64,000 nucleotides of DNA from Prostheceraeus crozeri (lineage: Eukaryota; Platyhelminthes; Polycladida; Euryleptidae): contig CAJQUW010009243.1 in NCBI GenBank assembly GCA_907163375.1, forward strand, positions 260,501 through 324,500, given 5' to 3'. Of the stretch, positions 43,264-55,492 are shown one piece after another. Each line of letters opens with the position of its first letter. Within the stretch, counting starts at the first letter, position 1. The position numbers were made by a program, and so were the translations under genes. The notes below the pieces were generated by a model. That model had not been told where the DNA came from. It saw only the letters and a list, made by a program, of their open reading frames with translations, and did no database searches.

Positions 43264-43601
43264 GACAGAAGCAGCAAATTCAAAAAAGCTTCAAGCTTGT
43301 TTAATTCACTTCAAGTCAAACTAACAGTGTTTGATTCAAATCAAATTAATTGAACATATCCATGTACGTAATGTCAGATTGGTGCTATATCTTGTCCATG
43401 ATAGATTTCAAAATTCCTTTGCCAATGGAATGCTACTGCATAGACTTCTAAATGATAGTAGCAATTACTTCGAAGTCTATGGCTCATGTTGGACTGATCA
43501 TGGATATCCATCGACTGATTCAGGTGTAAATCGCCAATAGAACGGTCAACATAGATTTCCTAGGGCAAAATCAACTGTTAGCCTACTTTTGAAACACCTT
43601 G

Positions 43602-44094
43602 TATATGTTTAGTTAACACGTGCATACCTTCAGTTCTTCATTCTTTCATCATTATTTGAGAAGATCAAAGTGAATTCTAGATTAGAGCCGGCCACTTTCC
43701 TATAAGGTCTGTTTTCTAAATCGTTGCACACCACGAAAATCTCTTTTATCTTTTGCTTATTCTCATAAAATTTAATCGTGAGCTCAGAATTGATTACTAA
43801 ATTCATTCACTTGAGCAGTCGTGACAGTAGGCTTAGGAAACAGTGTGGTCTGGCTAATTAAATGTAATTAATTAGTGATTGGAAGTTTGTTGCTTCATAG
43901 CTGCTGATCCTTACAAGTCGGCAATCGTCTGTCTTCCTGTCTTCCTTATCGGACGCCAGCGTCAGCAGCTACGGCGTGAAGAATTGCTATTGCTTGTGAA
44001 CAGGTGCAGAGCCCGTGATTTTAGCCCCGGCAACGTTATGAAGCACGATACGCCACTGGCAGCAACTAAGCAATAATTAAATCCCCTTTGTGTG
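43602..44094. other. Repeat-derived, no gene
   Basis: About 43705-43810 and 43850-44015 resemble 11095-11215 and 12400-12640, respectively, suggesting a larger dispersed repeat that is split on the left side of the window. Confidence 0.5.
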
Positions 44095-45240
44095 TACCAT
44101 ATCGGTGTGTACACAGACATAGAACACTAAGCATTGTGAGCTCAGCAATATGAGATAGACAAATTTTTTGCAGTCTTGAAGAAATTGTCACGGAATATGA
44201 TTGAAATGCAGAAGGAATGACAGATTCTCAGTGTCATGACAGCCTTGGAGATAATGTTTGTTAGTTTAGTAATTCGATGGGATCTTTACTTTCATGCTCA
44301 ACCTCATGAGTATTTTCTTAAGCGTGATCATATCATAAGCAAACTGCCACTGGCAGAGCAAAATCACACAATCAAAGACAATCATGATTTCAATTAACTT
44401 CGAGATTAAGCCTTATGTAAATGGGTCCACACTATTCAGATTCAAGAAAAGAAACATGAATTTAGTGAATCATAAAATCATGCCGGTGAAAATTGAATTG
44501 AAAGCTTGAAATTTCAGCCAAGAAAGAACGAATAATATCGCGACTTTTTCATGACGACTTCCATTACAATACGGATCATGAAATTTCCCTGATAATCAGC
44601 TTAATTTCCGCTTAGTTAGGATGCTCATTAGTAAGTATTCATTCCTTTTGATATCCAATTTGTTTCATGCTACTTAGGGACGTCATCACGGTAGGCTAAA
44701 TTGGCAAAATTTTGACTTTTTTCAAAACTGCTCAAATAATATTTTGGACCACGGGAGCGTAATCTCAGCAAAAAACTGAATCTTTTGATATTAAAATTTT
44801 TACTGTATATACAGATACTTTATTGAGTCGACACTCTACCTACATATCCCTGCTCCAAAGTCCAAACTAAAACATTATTTTTGCTCCAGATCTTTCTCAT
44901 TGCATGAAATTATACCCCTATTGTAAACCAAGGTTCACGTTATCCCAAACGGTGTCTGTGTGATAATTAATAATGCTAGCAAATTAGCACAAGCCACTAT
45001 TGGCAAAGGAATGCTCAAAAATCCATGGACGGGACTCGTGCTGCGATGCGATCGTTTCTATATCGATATAGTGATGAAATCAAGAGTTTTAGACCAATTC
45101 TATTGGTGTGTATAGGTGCCTCGACGGCTGTGGTGGTAAGCGCACAAATTATGTGGCATATCACAAAAATTCAAAATTTTCCAATTTTTATCTATAATTC
45201 TCCAATATTTTCATAATTCTCCACGGAAATTTATTCCAGA
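44095..45240 (+). repeat. Left arm of 6-kb imperfect palindrome
   Basis: Inverted against about 48830-50105, with shared phrases GGTTCACGTTATCCCAAACG, CATGGACGGGACTCGTGCTG and ACGATCGCATCGCA. The outer part is also copy 2 of the dispersed repeat at 8700-9545. Confidence 0.85.
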
Positions 45241-45654
45241 AAATTTTCATCCTACTGGTAAGGTAAAATAACATAATCAGAAGACAAAATTATTTTCCCT
45301 AAGGAGTCACCTGCAAATGTTGATGTCTGTGTGCTGTAGTGGGTTATTTAGCATGCTCTTTCCATTTATATTGATCATATTGGACCTGAAAATCCCACTT
45401 GTGTGATTTTTTGGGGTTCGGTGCATTACTCTATGTAGTCGCAAACTTGGTTTAGTCACAACACAGCGATGATAAAAACTGTAAAAATTCAAATGCATGG
45501 TCAGTTTTGTGGAAACAGGACTATATTGACATTGTAATCATACTTTCATTGGTTCGTTGCTTCTTTTTTATACTGATGTTGTCGAAATACAAAAATGAAA
45601 ATAGGAAAGCCATAACTGATGGCAATTGTGAAAAAAATGTGCAGACTCAATGTA

Positions 45655-46440
45655 AACATTTCAAAAGTAAGGGAATGCCAAGTTAGTTACTACATAATTT
45701 TATGAGAAAGTAAAATAATGGCAATTAATTTTTTGTCTTCACGAAGCTATCTTCATGAAGCATAAATATTATAGTCCGACAGTAAGAATGAATTCTGCAG
45801 GGGGCGAGACCGAAAATGAGGGAATGAGGCCCATGGGTACGACGAATGCACGTCTACCGAGTTCTAGTTTCTCTTGTTAAACAGGACCAAAGAAAAACAA
45901 ATGTTTTCCAATGGGACGCAAATTGAAGTTTTTTGGACAAAATGAAATTTTCTATGTTTTTTCTGATCAACTGAAAAGTACGAGTATTATGTCTAGAGCT
46001 ATAATTTTCGGCATGATATGTCTTCTGATCATTTCCTATCATGCCCATGTCAAAAATTATGGCTCTATGGTTTCAGTTGTTAAGAGAAAACAGAGAAAAA
46101 TCGCATTTTAACCAAAAACTTTGATCTGCATAAAGATTGAATTAACATTTGTTTTTCTTTGATCCTGTCTGACAAGAGGAACTAGCTAGAGCTCGGCAGA
46201 CGCGTTGATTCGTGGTAGATATCGGGTGTAGCCTGCATCATTCTGTGAAAACCTGATTTTCGGCCTCGTTCCCGGCAGAAGCTTCTGGTTGCCGGACTGT
46301 TAGTCTAACTTATAAATAATTAAACATGACCTAACATTTATGTTCTCTGAAGATAGCTTCGTGAGGAAAACAGAAATTAATTTGCATTTATTTGTTACTA
46401 AACAAATGTAAGCTAATTTGGCATTCCCTTACTTTTGAAT
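45655..46440. mobile_element. Nested foldback elements
   Basis: The outer arms start CAAAAGTAAGGGAATGCCAA (left about 45660, inverted at 46438). Inside them an inner foldback (45773-46298) has ends AGTCCGAC / GCCGGACT and belongs to the same family as 55493-56460. No coding capacity. Confidence 0.75.
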
Positions 46441-47700
46441 TTTTATCTGATGTAATTTATGCATGTGTAATTTAATGATGTGATTTATTCAGCCGTTATT
46501 GACCAACTTGGAATAATTTCAACTACAGAACGCAGTCATCTTCAGGGTATAAAATGATGACTGAACAGGGAATGCCTTGATGGAATTTTAGGAATTTATA
46601 GATATGCGAGTGAAGAATATACGTAAAGGTATATTTCTAAATGCTTAAAATTTCATTGATGCATTCTCATTTTTTATACCATGAAAATGGCTGCGCTCAG
46701 TATAATTGAAATTAATTGGTTCATGATCCCATAAATTAGCATCATATCGGCAATCCTATTTTCATTTTCATTTAGAATGTCCAACCAAAAAGGCATCATC
46801 TCTACGTGATTGTTTATAATTGTCTTAAAAGATTTCCAAATTAGACTTGACCCACCCTCTTAATTATGTTTACAAGTGGACAAGCATCTGCTATATTTCT
46901 TTTTCATAATTGTTAGCTGTTTGTAATTGTCTTTAAAGATTTCCAAAGTTGTATGGTCCACACTCGCAATCATGTTTCTTATATGGATATATATTAGTCA
47001 TACTTGTACTTCCTTTTTTATACTGATCGTCAGCTGCATATTTGCTTTTGAAAATTTCCAGACTGAACACTTTATCTCGTTCGTAATCATCCAAAATTTC
47101 GTTATTTGTTTTATGACACATTTTCCATCGGAGCTTGTCTAGTGCTCATGTAACACATATGGTGATTCTTGTCGTTTTAATATTTTTTGCCGGGAAATGA
47201 ATGTAACAATAGCTCGAGTAATTAATGTACTGTTATTGATTTTAAGCAGCATAATTTCATGAAGCGAATAAAAGCTACTGTCATTTTCCTATTTTTTTTG
47301 TTAAATGTATGTTCCTATTTATTGTTAAATTACAACTTCTTTTTATGCGTCAATAACATTCAATATTTTTTTGCATCAAGCAAAAAAGATGTCATCAATG
47401 GAGACCGGACACTACCAAGCCAGCACAACCGATGGCAGAGAAACATACCACTGTTCTGTAGGCCGACATTTACTTTTGAGGTGGGTCGCTAAAGTAATTT
47501 CTGGGGCGATTATTTATCACTGCCTCCGAATGCTTTGGTTTTAGTAGCATGAGTTTTTCTGCTGTTAATCATTGAAGCATTTCGTAGCAGGATGACTTTG
47601 ATCAACAGTATTCATCAATATCAGCAGCAAATTTCTTCAATATTTTTCTACAGCGTCAAGTAGTTGTAATTTCATCAAAGGAATGTGAACATATAATTAG
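46441..47700. other. Centre of palindrome; no supported gene
   Basis: AT-rich. Segments near 46800-46920 and 46920-47080 share GATTTCCAAA and AATTGTC phrases, suggesting local duplication. Nothing coding. Confidence 0.4.
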
Positions 47701-47702
47701 AT

Positions 47703-47839
47703 GTCGGGGAATTGTCGGAGGCTGTCGGGGAATGATCGGCGGCAGCTGTCGGGAATTGTCGGAGGCTGTCGGTAGCGTCTCGGTGAAGCTGTCGGGGAAT
47801 TGTCGGCTCATCGATGCGTCGGCAAACAGTCGGGGAATT
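47703..47839. repeat. GC-rich minisatellite
   Basis: Degenerate tandem units built from GTCGGGGAATTGTCGGAGGC, five to seven copies of the GTCGGGGAATTGTCGG part. Confidence 0.85.
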
Positions 47840-48150
47840 AGGGCCCTTGTCGTCATTAAACCGAGTCGGCTTCCCGACAATGGCCCGATAGCTCACGACA
47901 GTTTTTTTCACCGGGACCTTCATATGAAAACAAGTGTGCACTCAGTATGATCTGTTCCTTTTTTAATTCATGAAGGCTTAAACTAAAAAAGTATTTATCT
48001 TCCATAAATGTCGCATTAAATGCTATTATATTATTCAAATCTTTGTCATTGTCGTAAATTATTGAATGTCAAGAGATGTTATGAAAATTGATACAAGTAG
48101 ATTCTCTATATTCTTATCATTATCAAAGAATGATAGCCTGCACTTAATTC

Positions 48151-48660
48151 TTAGATAGATTAGACATATGTGGGTGATGGTGAGGAGGTGAGGGTGAAAA
48201 TAGAGCCTCGGCTGTAGAGGCGGATTACTAAAGAAAATAAGAGAGAAAGTCAAAAGTAAAAGATGGCATACAGAGCGCGAATTCGCGAATTGTCGCCGGC
48301 GAACTTCGCCAGCGAATATGCCAAAAATTATTACTGAACTATTGCATGATAATATGTAGCTGATTATCTGCCAGCTTTTCGCCAGATTCGTTCCCACAGG
48401 GTTCTTAGATGGATCATTGCCATGTGTGGGCAATGGTATGGGGGTGAGGGAGAAGATGGAGCTTCGGCAGTGCAGACGGATTACTAGAGAAAATAAGAGA
48501 GCAAAGTCAAAAATATAAGGTGGCATATAGAGCGCAAATTCGCAAATTGTCGCCGGCGAAATTCGCCAGCGAATATGCCGCAAACATGACTGAACTGTAG
48601 CATGATATTCTATAGCTGACATCCGCCAGCCTTTCGCAAGATTCGTTTCCACAGGGATAG
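48151..48660. repeat. Two tandem copies of about 254 bp
   Basis: Units at 48151-48404 and 48405-48660 share GAGAAAATAAGAGA-type phrases, the palindrome-rich AATTCGC...TTGTCGCCGGCGAA and the ending ATTCGTTYCCACAGGG. A 278-codon minus-strand frame crosses both and is best explained by the repeat. Confidence 0.85.
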
Positions 48661-50105
48661 TAATGAAAATTTTCCGGAAAAGTTTGGAAAAAATTGAAAG
48701 TTTTGATTTCTTGTGATAGGCCCCATATATAATTTGTGTGTTTACTACCACAGCCGAGGCAGCTAAACACCAATAAAATTGGTCTAAAACTATGATTGAT
48801 TTCACAATATTTTCGATATCGATCATGAAAAATGGAAAATTTTGAATTTTTGTAATATGATTTTTGCGCTTACTACCACAGGCGTCGAGACACACACCAA
48901 TATAATTGGTCTAAAACTCTGATTTCTTCACTATATCGATATAGAAACGATCGCATCGCAGCACGAGTCCCGTCCATGGATTTTTGAGCATTCCTTTGCC
49001 AATAGTGGCTTGTGCTAATTTGCTAGCTTTTTAATTATCACACAGACACCGTTTGGGATAACGTGAACCTTGGTTTACAATAAGGGCATATTTTTATGCA
49101 ATGAGAAAGATCTGGATGAAAGTTGTGCACTTTATTTTGGACCTTGTTTATAGCTTGAAAGCTAGCTTTATCATGCAGCATTGATTTATAGTGATGCAAA
49201 TTTTCCGTGTTGATGAACATGTGTGAAGTGTAGGCCTACATAGGCGTACATGAACGACCATATTAGAAGATACAAGGACTGTAAACCCGTGAGATATTTG
49301 GAAACTAAAGATATTTGTGATGAGTAGAATCATAGAGTAGGGATATGTAGGGAGAGTGTCGACTGAAGAAAGTATCTGTATACAGTGAAAATTTTTATAT
49401 CAAAAGTTCAGTTTTTTGCGGACATTTCGTTCCCGTGGTCCAAAATAATGCTTCCAAAATTTGCTTATTTATATACTATGGAGATGACTCTCCTATATAA
49501 GTAGCATGAAACAAGTTGGATATCAAAAGGAATAAATATTTGATAATAAGCATCCTAACTAAGCGGAGATTAAGCTGATTATCAAGGGAATTTCATGATC
49601 TGTATTATAATGAAAGTCTTCATGAAAAAGTCGCGATATTATTCGTGCTTTCTTTGGCTGAAATTTCAAGTTTTAAATCAATTTTCACCGGTATGATTTT
49701 ATGATTCACAAATTCATGCTTTATTACTTGAATCTGAATAATGATGTGGACCCATTTACATCTTTCAAAGTTGGTTGAAATCATTGTCCTTGATTACGTG
49801 ATTTGGCTCTGCCAGTGGCAGGTTGCCTGTGATATGATCACGCTTAAGAAAATACTCTTAATTAGGTTGAGCATGAAAGTAATAGCTACCTATCAAATTG
49901 TTACAAACATTACCTCTCCAAGGCTGTCATGACACGGACGATCTGCAAAATAATATCATTTCCTTGTGCATTCCGTTGTAATTTCTGAAATAAAAAATTC
50001 AAAAATTTGCATATCTCACATTTGGTAACAATTCCAACTGTATCTCCCTTGAGTTCATTTAATAAAATCGAGTGTATACACGTACACATTGGGGATTTAA
50101 TATAT
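48661..50105 (-). repeat. Right arm of 6-kb palindrome, dispersed repeat copy 3
   Basis: The part from about 48830 is inverted against 44095-45240, with an extra insertion of about 180 bp at 49140-49325. 48720-48830 repeats part of 48860-48960 in tandem (ATTGGTCTAAAACT phrase). Confidence 0.8.
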
Positions 50106-53063
50106 GCGGAGTTACCACTCTACCTAATATATCTACTCTATGAGTAAAATATCTATGATAGTTTCTAACTTCTGCTGTATTGTCCAATATCTTCGTTGAG
50201 GAAAAACTACTCATCTTCCATTTCTATTTCAGATGTAGTTCCAAATCGATTTCAGATCTACCAAAATGAATTTCAGACCTTTCCAGATGAATTGGAAATT
50301 CTCCAGTTGAATTTAAGATATTTTCAAAGTTGAGTTTCTGACAGATATATGAAATTCAATTAGTCGGAAATCCATTAAATGGCTGAAATTCACATGGAAA
50401 GATCTATGGAAAATGTGCAGTTGGTTCCAAGTTAACATGCAGGGACAGAGAAGTTTTCAGTCTCTGAATCTTACAGTCTTTTCAAAAGACTATGATAAGT
50501 GTCCAAAACAATGATTTAACAAGGCGAAAACGTCAATCACCGAAAAAGAATTTCAAAATTTTCCATTTGCATCACTACACAGGGAGGCCTACTATTTCAG
50601 GATAACTCATTTTACGTATAAGCATGGGTTGGTAGCATTAGTAAATCAATTGGAGATGTGCGATGAAATAGGCCTACCATGTGTACAATGCCTATGGACA
50701 GGCCAGCTAAGTTAAACAAGCAAATGAAAGTAGACCAATTTGATGTCCCCTTTTCGATTCGAATTGGAAATTTGACTTAGGCTACACTTCGGCCTATGAT
50801 TAGGCTACCTTGCACAAATACGACCCTTCTCTTGAAAAAAATAGGACTAAAGCTACTTGTTGGTTTTTACTTTCTTACTAAGCCAGAACCAAAAACGATT
50901 TCAAGTCGCTACAAAAATGAGCCAGCCTAAGTATCCGATTTGGCCTATGTTGAAATTTGCTCAGAAAGAAGCTCAGCGTATTAGACAATTGCTCACATTT
51001 CATGCGGATATATGATTAATACCATTTAGCACAGTGCGTAGGCTACTGACGATATTATAAACAAGATGATTTAGGCCTTGCAAATGGCCATGTTAATTAT
51101 AATTAAGCTTGCGATCAGCTATTGTATGTTTCCCTTTTGGATAACTCGGACTGGAAATTCCACAACACTAGTTAAATTGGATGTGCTATAACCTATGTTC
51201 CGAATGTAGGCAATACATTTTGGACCAACTTTACCGAGGAAGAAATAAATTTGATTCAGATAAAAAAATAACCAATCTTACCAAAGCATCTTCTCACAAT
51301 GCTGTAACGCAGACTTATCGCGATGATTTCCTACTGAATCCGTAGCACTTTAACATGCTGGCATGATCCACATAGCAATCGTTTTCAGGCGATTTGAAAA
51401 TTTTCTAAGAATAAAGCGTATAGGGTTTCAGTCTTTTAATGCCGCGTTTTGTGTATTTGCAAACAATCAGATTTCTTCAGATACGAATACCACTACGACG
51501 ATTGCGTAGATTTAGCGAAGGCTACGGTCCAAAGATTGGTTTGTCACGGCCACGGATTCTCAAGTAAAAACATTCTATTATTCTGAGTTTGTTACAAATT
51601 TATTACAATAAGTCACATTATGCAAAAAATACAATTTGTAAATCAGAAAGTTATCAAAAAAGGTTGACTTGTTATCAATAGAAAGAACACAAAAGGGAGC
51701 ATTGCATTTGTAGATGAGGTAGACATCATAGGGATACTGTACAACATTTGCTCTGTATATGTGCAGCTTTTTTGCAGGCAGGCTAAGTTCAATAAGTAAC
51801 AATCAGTGGCATCGCGTGCTCCCAGACCACAGGCCTTCGCTCGGCATTGGAATACTATTTCTATGCCAGACTTTTTGATGTTATAATATTAATTTTCATA
51901 AAAGATGAATTTTTAATAACAATTTCCCGAACATTTTTTAATGCCAAGTGAATGTGCACATGAGAAGTTGATTGCTCATGTCGCCTAACCGTCTTGCTCA
52001 AGGAGCTGAGATGACTATATCCCCTCTCTGTCCAGAACACATTTTCTCGAGAAAAAAGGAGGATGGAAAACAGTTCCTTGCGTTTCTCACGGCTGGTCCG
52101 CCACTCATGTGTTTGAACTTTGATGCATTAAAATGTCTTGTGTATTTCTTATTTCTTTCTCTGTGAGTACTTTCAATTTTTAAATCAGGTGTTGGCCTAC
52201 CTTGCTTGACGACTGTCATCTTTTCAGTATATTCCTTCGGACGAAAGGCGTGATTATGAGCTCATCTACAGTACTAAACATAGCGTCACATCAATCACGC
52301 AAAAGCAAATCATGGAATTCTACCGAATCTGGGTGTTCGAGTCAGATTACTCTGCACTCATTGGCGAACGCTCATCATCTGATCACAGTCTTATCTGAAC
52401 GTCAGTCAGCTGCTATTGTTGACGTACTGGCCTCTCCGACGAGAAACGAAGGACAGGAACAGTTGGGTTGCGCTTCCCTTTCTATATTTAGGTACCGAGC
52501 CTCGATCAAGAATAACGGAGAATTTCATTGTAAAAATTGGAGAAGGCAAAGCATTATGTCTATCGGGAAAGCCGATATCGGTGCGGGCGCGTGCGCTTGC
52601 TGCCTCACACGCACACAACTCTCTTTCGCTCCGTCTGAACACACGACTAGCATGTGTGTCTAATCGTTAGAAGAAAACAGCTGTGGTTCGTGCACGCGCA
52701 GGAAAACTGTTCACTCTAAGGTTGAGCGTCTCTGCTGATTTTGAGACGGACAGCTACCACGAGAAGCTATCGAATTTAAATGAAATATAATGAATGATGA
52801 CACTTTTCATTTTTATAAATGCTGGTAGATTATTATTTAGGATGCGCCGAAGGCCTCGCAGGTACGGAAAAGACGCCACTGGCCACAATTATGAAAAATA
52901 AGTCACACTTCAAGACAAAATTATAAAATTTCAGAGTGGCTGTCAGGTTAGAATCATATTTTTTTCCTCACTTAACTGATGATAGCCAGATTTCAAATTG
53001 TCTTTTCATAGTAGCCGTGATCAGAAACTAAAATACTCGACGACAGATATTTCCACATGAAGC
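50106..53063. other. No supported gene; 3' flank of FMO gene
   Basis: Several short open frames (51578-51802, 51972-52166, 52202-52663) overlap each other on opposite strands and show no domains. I see no RNA gene or structured repeat. The end should contain the FMO 3' UTR. Confidence 0.4.
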
Positions 53064-53690
53064 TTAAGCCAGCGTGTCGGAAAATTCAATTTCTGATATC
53101 ACATCAAAACGAGCGTCACGATAAGTGAGTAAATGATACATTCGACGTTCACCGCTTCTGGCATATATTTCTCTTAAGCAGTGTGGCACTTTTGGACAGC
53201 CTGCCATATCAGCCAGCTCGTCATAATAATTCCATTGTCGGTTGCGCAATAAATGTATAAGACTAGGTTTCTCGCCCGCAGCAACGACAGTACACTGAAA
53301 TTCAGTTTCGATATCTTCAAGCATTTTTTCTTCATCTGGTAATAGAAAATGATCGTCAATGATTTTTCGGCATAAAGCAGACTGAAGAGTAAACTGAGGC
53401 ATAGATGCTTCACAAAGTCCAATAAAGAACATTGATGGATGCTTCACATTCACAACATGTTTCCAGATTGGATGGCATCGTCCATCAGAAACAGATATCC
53501 CACATTCTTCATCCAGAAATGGGAAGTCGTAGCGATATCCAGTACAGAACATGAATACGTCAATATCTTTAATTCGCGTGCCATCCTTGCAAACAAATGC
53601 TCGATCATCGAATGCACAGACAGACGAAATTTCAGAGACATTGGAAGGCAGCTGAGTTGGAAGCTTATCTTTCCCGTGAGATAGCATCAC
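53064..53690 (-). CDS. Flavin-containing monooxygenase, C-terminal exon
   Basis: The exon begins after an acceptor CCTTGCAG (53691-53698 on the plus strand) with VMLSHGKDKLPTQLPSNV and ends at TAA 53064-53066, giving 208 residues. It includes the FMO landmark FMFCTGYRYDFPFLDEECGI, then FFIGLCEASMPQFTLQSALC. This part closes the FAD/NADPH domains and carries the C-terminal region. No strongly hydrophobic terminal anchor is visible (it ends ISEIEFSDTLA), unlike vertebrate FMOs, so it may be soluble or loosely bound. Phase 0 joins it exactly to the exon at 63802-63625. A second acceptor at 53748 would add unrelated residues, so I reject it. Confidence 0.93.
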   Translation of the reverse strand: MMLSHGKDKLPTQLPSNVSEISSVCAFDDRAFVCKDGTRIKDIDVFMFCTGYRYDFPFLDEECGISVSDGRCHPIWKHVVNVKHPSMFFIGLCEASMPQFTLQSALCRKIIDDHFLLPDEEKMLEDIETEFQCTVVAAGEKPSLIHLLRNRQWNYYDELADMAGCPKVPHCLREIYARSGERRMYHLLTYRDARFDVISEIEFSDTLA

Positions 53691-54542
53691 CTGCAAGGTA
53701 AAGGTTGAAGGAATGATGCTTTTCACTTGCATCCAACATTCAACTTTCTAAAGGAAATTTGCAACCGGTGCCGATAGGCACGAAGAGTCGTACATTTCAA
53801 AGTAAATTGGAATATTTTCATTTTCAACAGAAGCCCTGGATAAGCATAAAACATGTATAAATTAAAAGATCACTTTGGATTTAGGATGTAACTTATGAAA
53901 TTCATATAAAATCATGAAATGATCGCTACTAATGTTAAATGAGACTTAAGTTGGAAAAATACGTTGTGTTGCGTTTCAAGTGAGTTCACGATAATCTATA
54001 CTATATTGTCTACGTAGATCTACATTCATCCTGAACAGAATCTGACAGGGACGCGGGCTGCTTCCTCATGCAACGGTATATGAATGAAAATACTGATTGA
54101 TTGTCCCTCCGTTTCTACCTTTGCTATACCACATGCATTTTAAAATTAATCATCTTCAAACAGACACGATTATAGTTATTATACATTGGTGGTTAACATG
54201 ATGAACTATGATATCATCTTGTTTTGTCACAGTGAGAACGTTTTTATCATGTGACAAAACAATTTTAACGGTGGTCCATATTTTTTAATGGTTGTCCAAT
54301 TTTAACCAATTTACCAAATTAACCAATTTTAACCAATTTTAATGGTTGTCCATATATAAGACCATCGTGTGGTAGCAAATCTGTGAGGTTCGTTATCATT
54401 TATGATAAGACTATACTACCTGAAAGTTAAACTCTGTCGATAGACAGGAGAGACTGTCGATGTTAAATCTGCCGTCAGAACAATAAATAAATTGATGCTG
54501 TCAGCAAATATGCGCTAACTGCGCCGATAAGTCAGTGGCATA
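53691..54542. other. Start of long FMO intron; no repeat assigned
   Basis: The intron of the FMO gene runs 53691-63624. This part has no recognisable element except degenerate AACCAATTTT and GGTTGTCCA repeats at 54258-54352. Confidence 0.5.
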
Positions 54543-54795
54543 GAAATAGATTGTTTATCTGAAGTTGACTAGAATGGAAATTGACTCAAGGTCACGGCAC
54601 ATCCGGAGGAACTAAGTTGAGGCATGAAGAACCAATGAAAAGCTTGTAATTGCACATGTGACTGATTCTAATCCAATGATACAGTCGTCGACAAGTGTAT
54701 CTAAGTGAAAATGCGTGCGATTTATGTGCCACTATTGTGTATTGCTTGAAGCTTTACTTCCATTCTAGAGGTTTTATTGTTATCAATTTCTATGG
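54543..54795 (+). repeat. 250-bp repeat, copy A
   Basis: Shares ACTAGAATGGAAATTGACTC-type ends and AAATGCGTGCGATTTATGTG with copies at 55120-55372 (inverted) and 55792-56040 (direct). Confidence 0.85.
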
Positions 54796-55119
54796 TCAGT
54801 GGTGACATGTCATAGAGATAAATTGCAGTGTCTGCGTGCTTTTGTCCTCTAGAGATGACTTTCTTCAGTACTGATGATCACGGCTAGAACTACTCTTGAG
54901 GAGCAAGAAGATAAATTTTCAATTGAACGAAATGCAAATTCAAGCTTCAATTCTGACGAAATAGAACATTGACACATTAAACGCACACAGTCAGGAAATT
55001 TAGATCGATGGGTCGAACACTGAACAATATTTCCATTTGACGAATTTATCACTAACAGAAATTGAGTTAAAGATATAAACTTTTCACTTTTAAGTGCATT
55101 TTACCTGCCTGTAATCCAT

Positions 55120-55372
55120 AGAAATTGACAACAATAAAACCTATAGAATGGAAATTAGGCTTCATGCAATGCACAATAACGGCACATAAATCGCACGCAT
55201 TTTCACTTAGATGCACCTGCCAACGTCTGTATCATTGGATTAGAATCTGTCACATGAGTAAATCGAAGCTTTTAATTGGTTGTTCATGCCCCAACTTAGT
55301 TCCCTCGGATGTGCCGCGACCTTGAGTCAATTTCCATTCTAGCGAACTTCAAATAAACAGTTTATTTCTATG
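55120..55372 (-). repeat. 250-bp repeat, copy B, inverted
   Basis: Inverted relative to copies A and C. It contains a 66-codon frame nearly identical to one in copy C; this reflects repeat identity, not a gene. Confidence 0.85.
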
Positions 55373-55492
55373 CTGTAATCTGACCGCTGAGGTTCGTGTG
55401 TTCACTGATGCGAGCCACTTCTGCAATGGGCGCGCTTGGCCAATCACACAAGCCAAAGAGAGACGGATATCTATGTCAATCTCTTTCGTTTT

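Larger units (their letters stand above)
41530..43601 (-). mobile_element. Complete Tc1/mariner-group transposon, 2,072 bp
   Basis: The TIRs match over 28 bp, beginning CAAGGTGTTTCAAAAGTAGG at 41530 and inverted at 43574-43601, with TA on both outer sides as expected for this superfamily. The single transposase is on the minus strand. Between its stop and the left TIR lie a direct repeat (GAAGGAAGAACAGCTGACAT twice, about 41873 and 41968) and a 33-bp-arm palindrome (about 42004-42072). Confidence 0.92.

Noticed and set aside
48059-48895. 278-codon minus-strand open frame
   Set aside because: It spans two tandem 254-bp repeat units and part of an inverted arm; no domain, and the peptide itself is repeated.
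52202-52663. 153-codon open frame in the FMO 3' flank
   Set aside because: Overlaps open frames on both strands in a GC-richer patch, with no motif or splice context.
53691-53747. Upstream extension of the FMO C-terminal exon to the acceptor at 53748
   Set aside because: Adds residues without FMO similarity, whereas the acceptor at 53691-53692 joins in phase to the previous exon.
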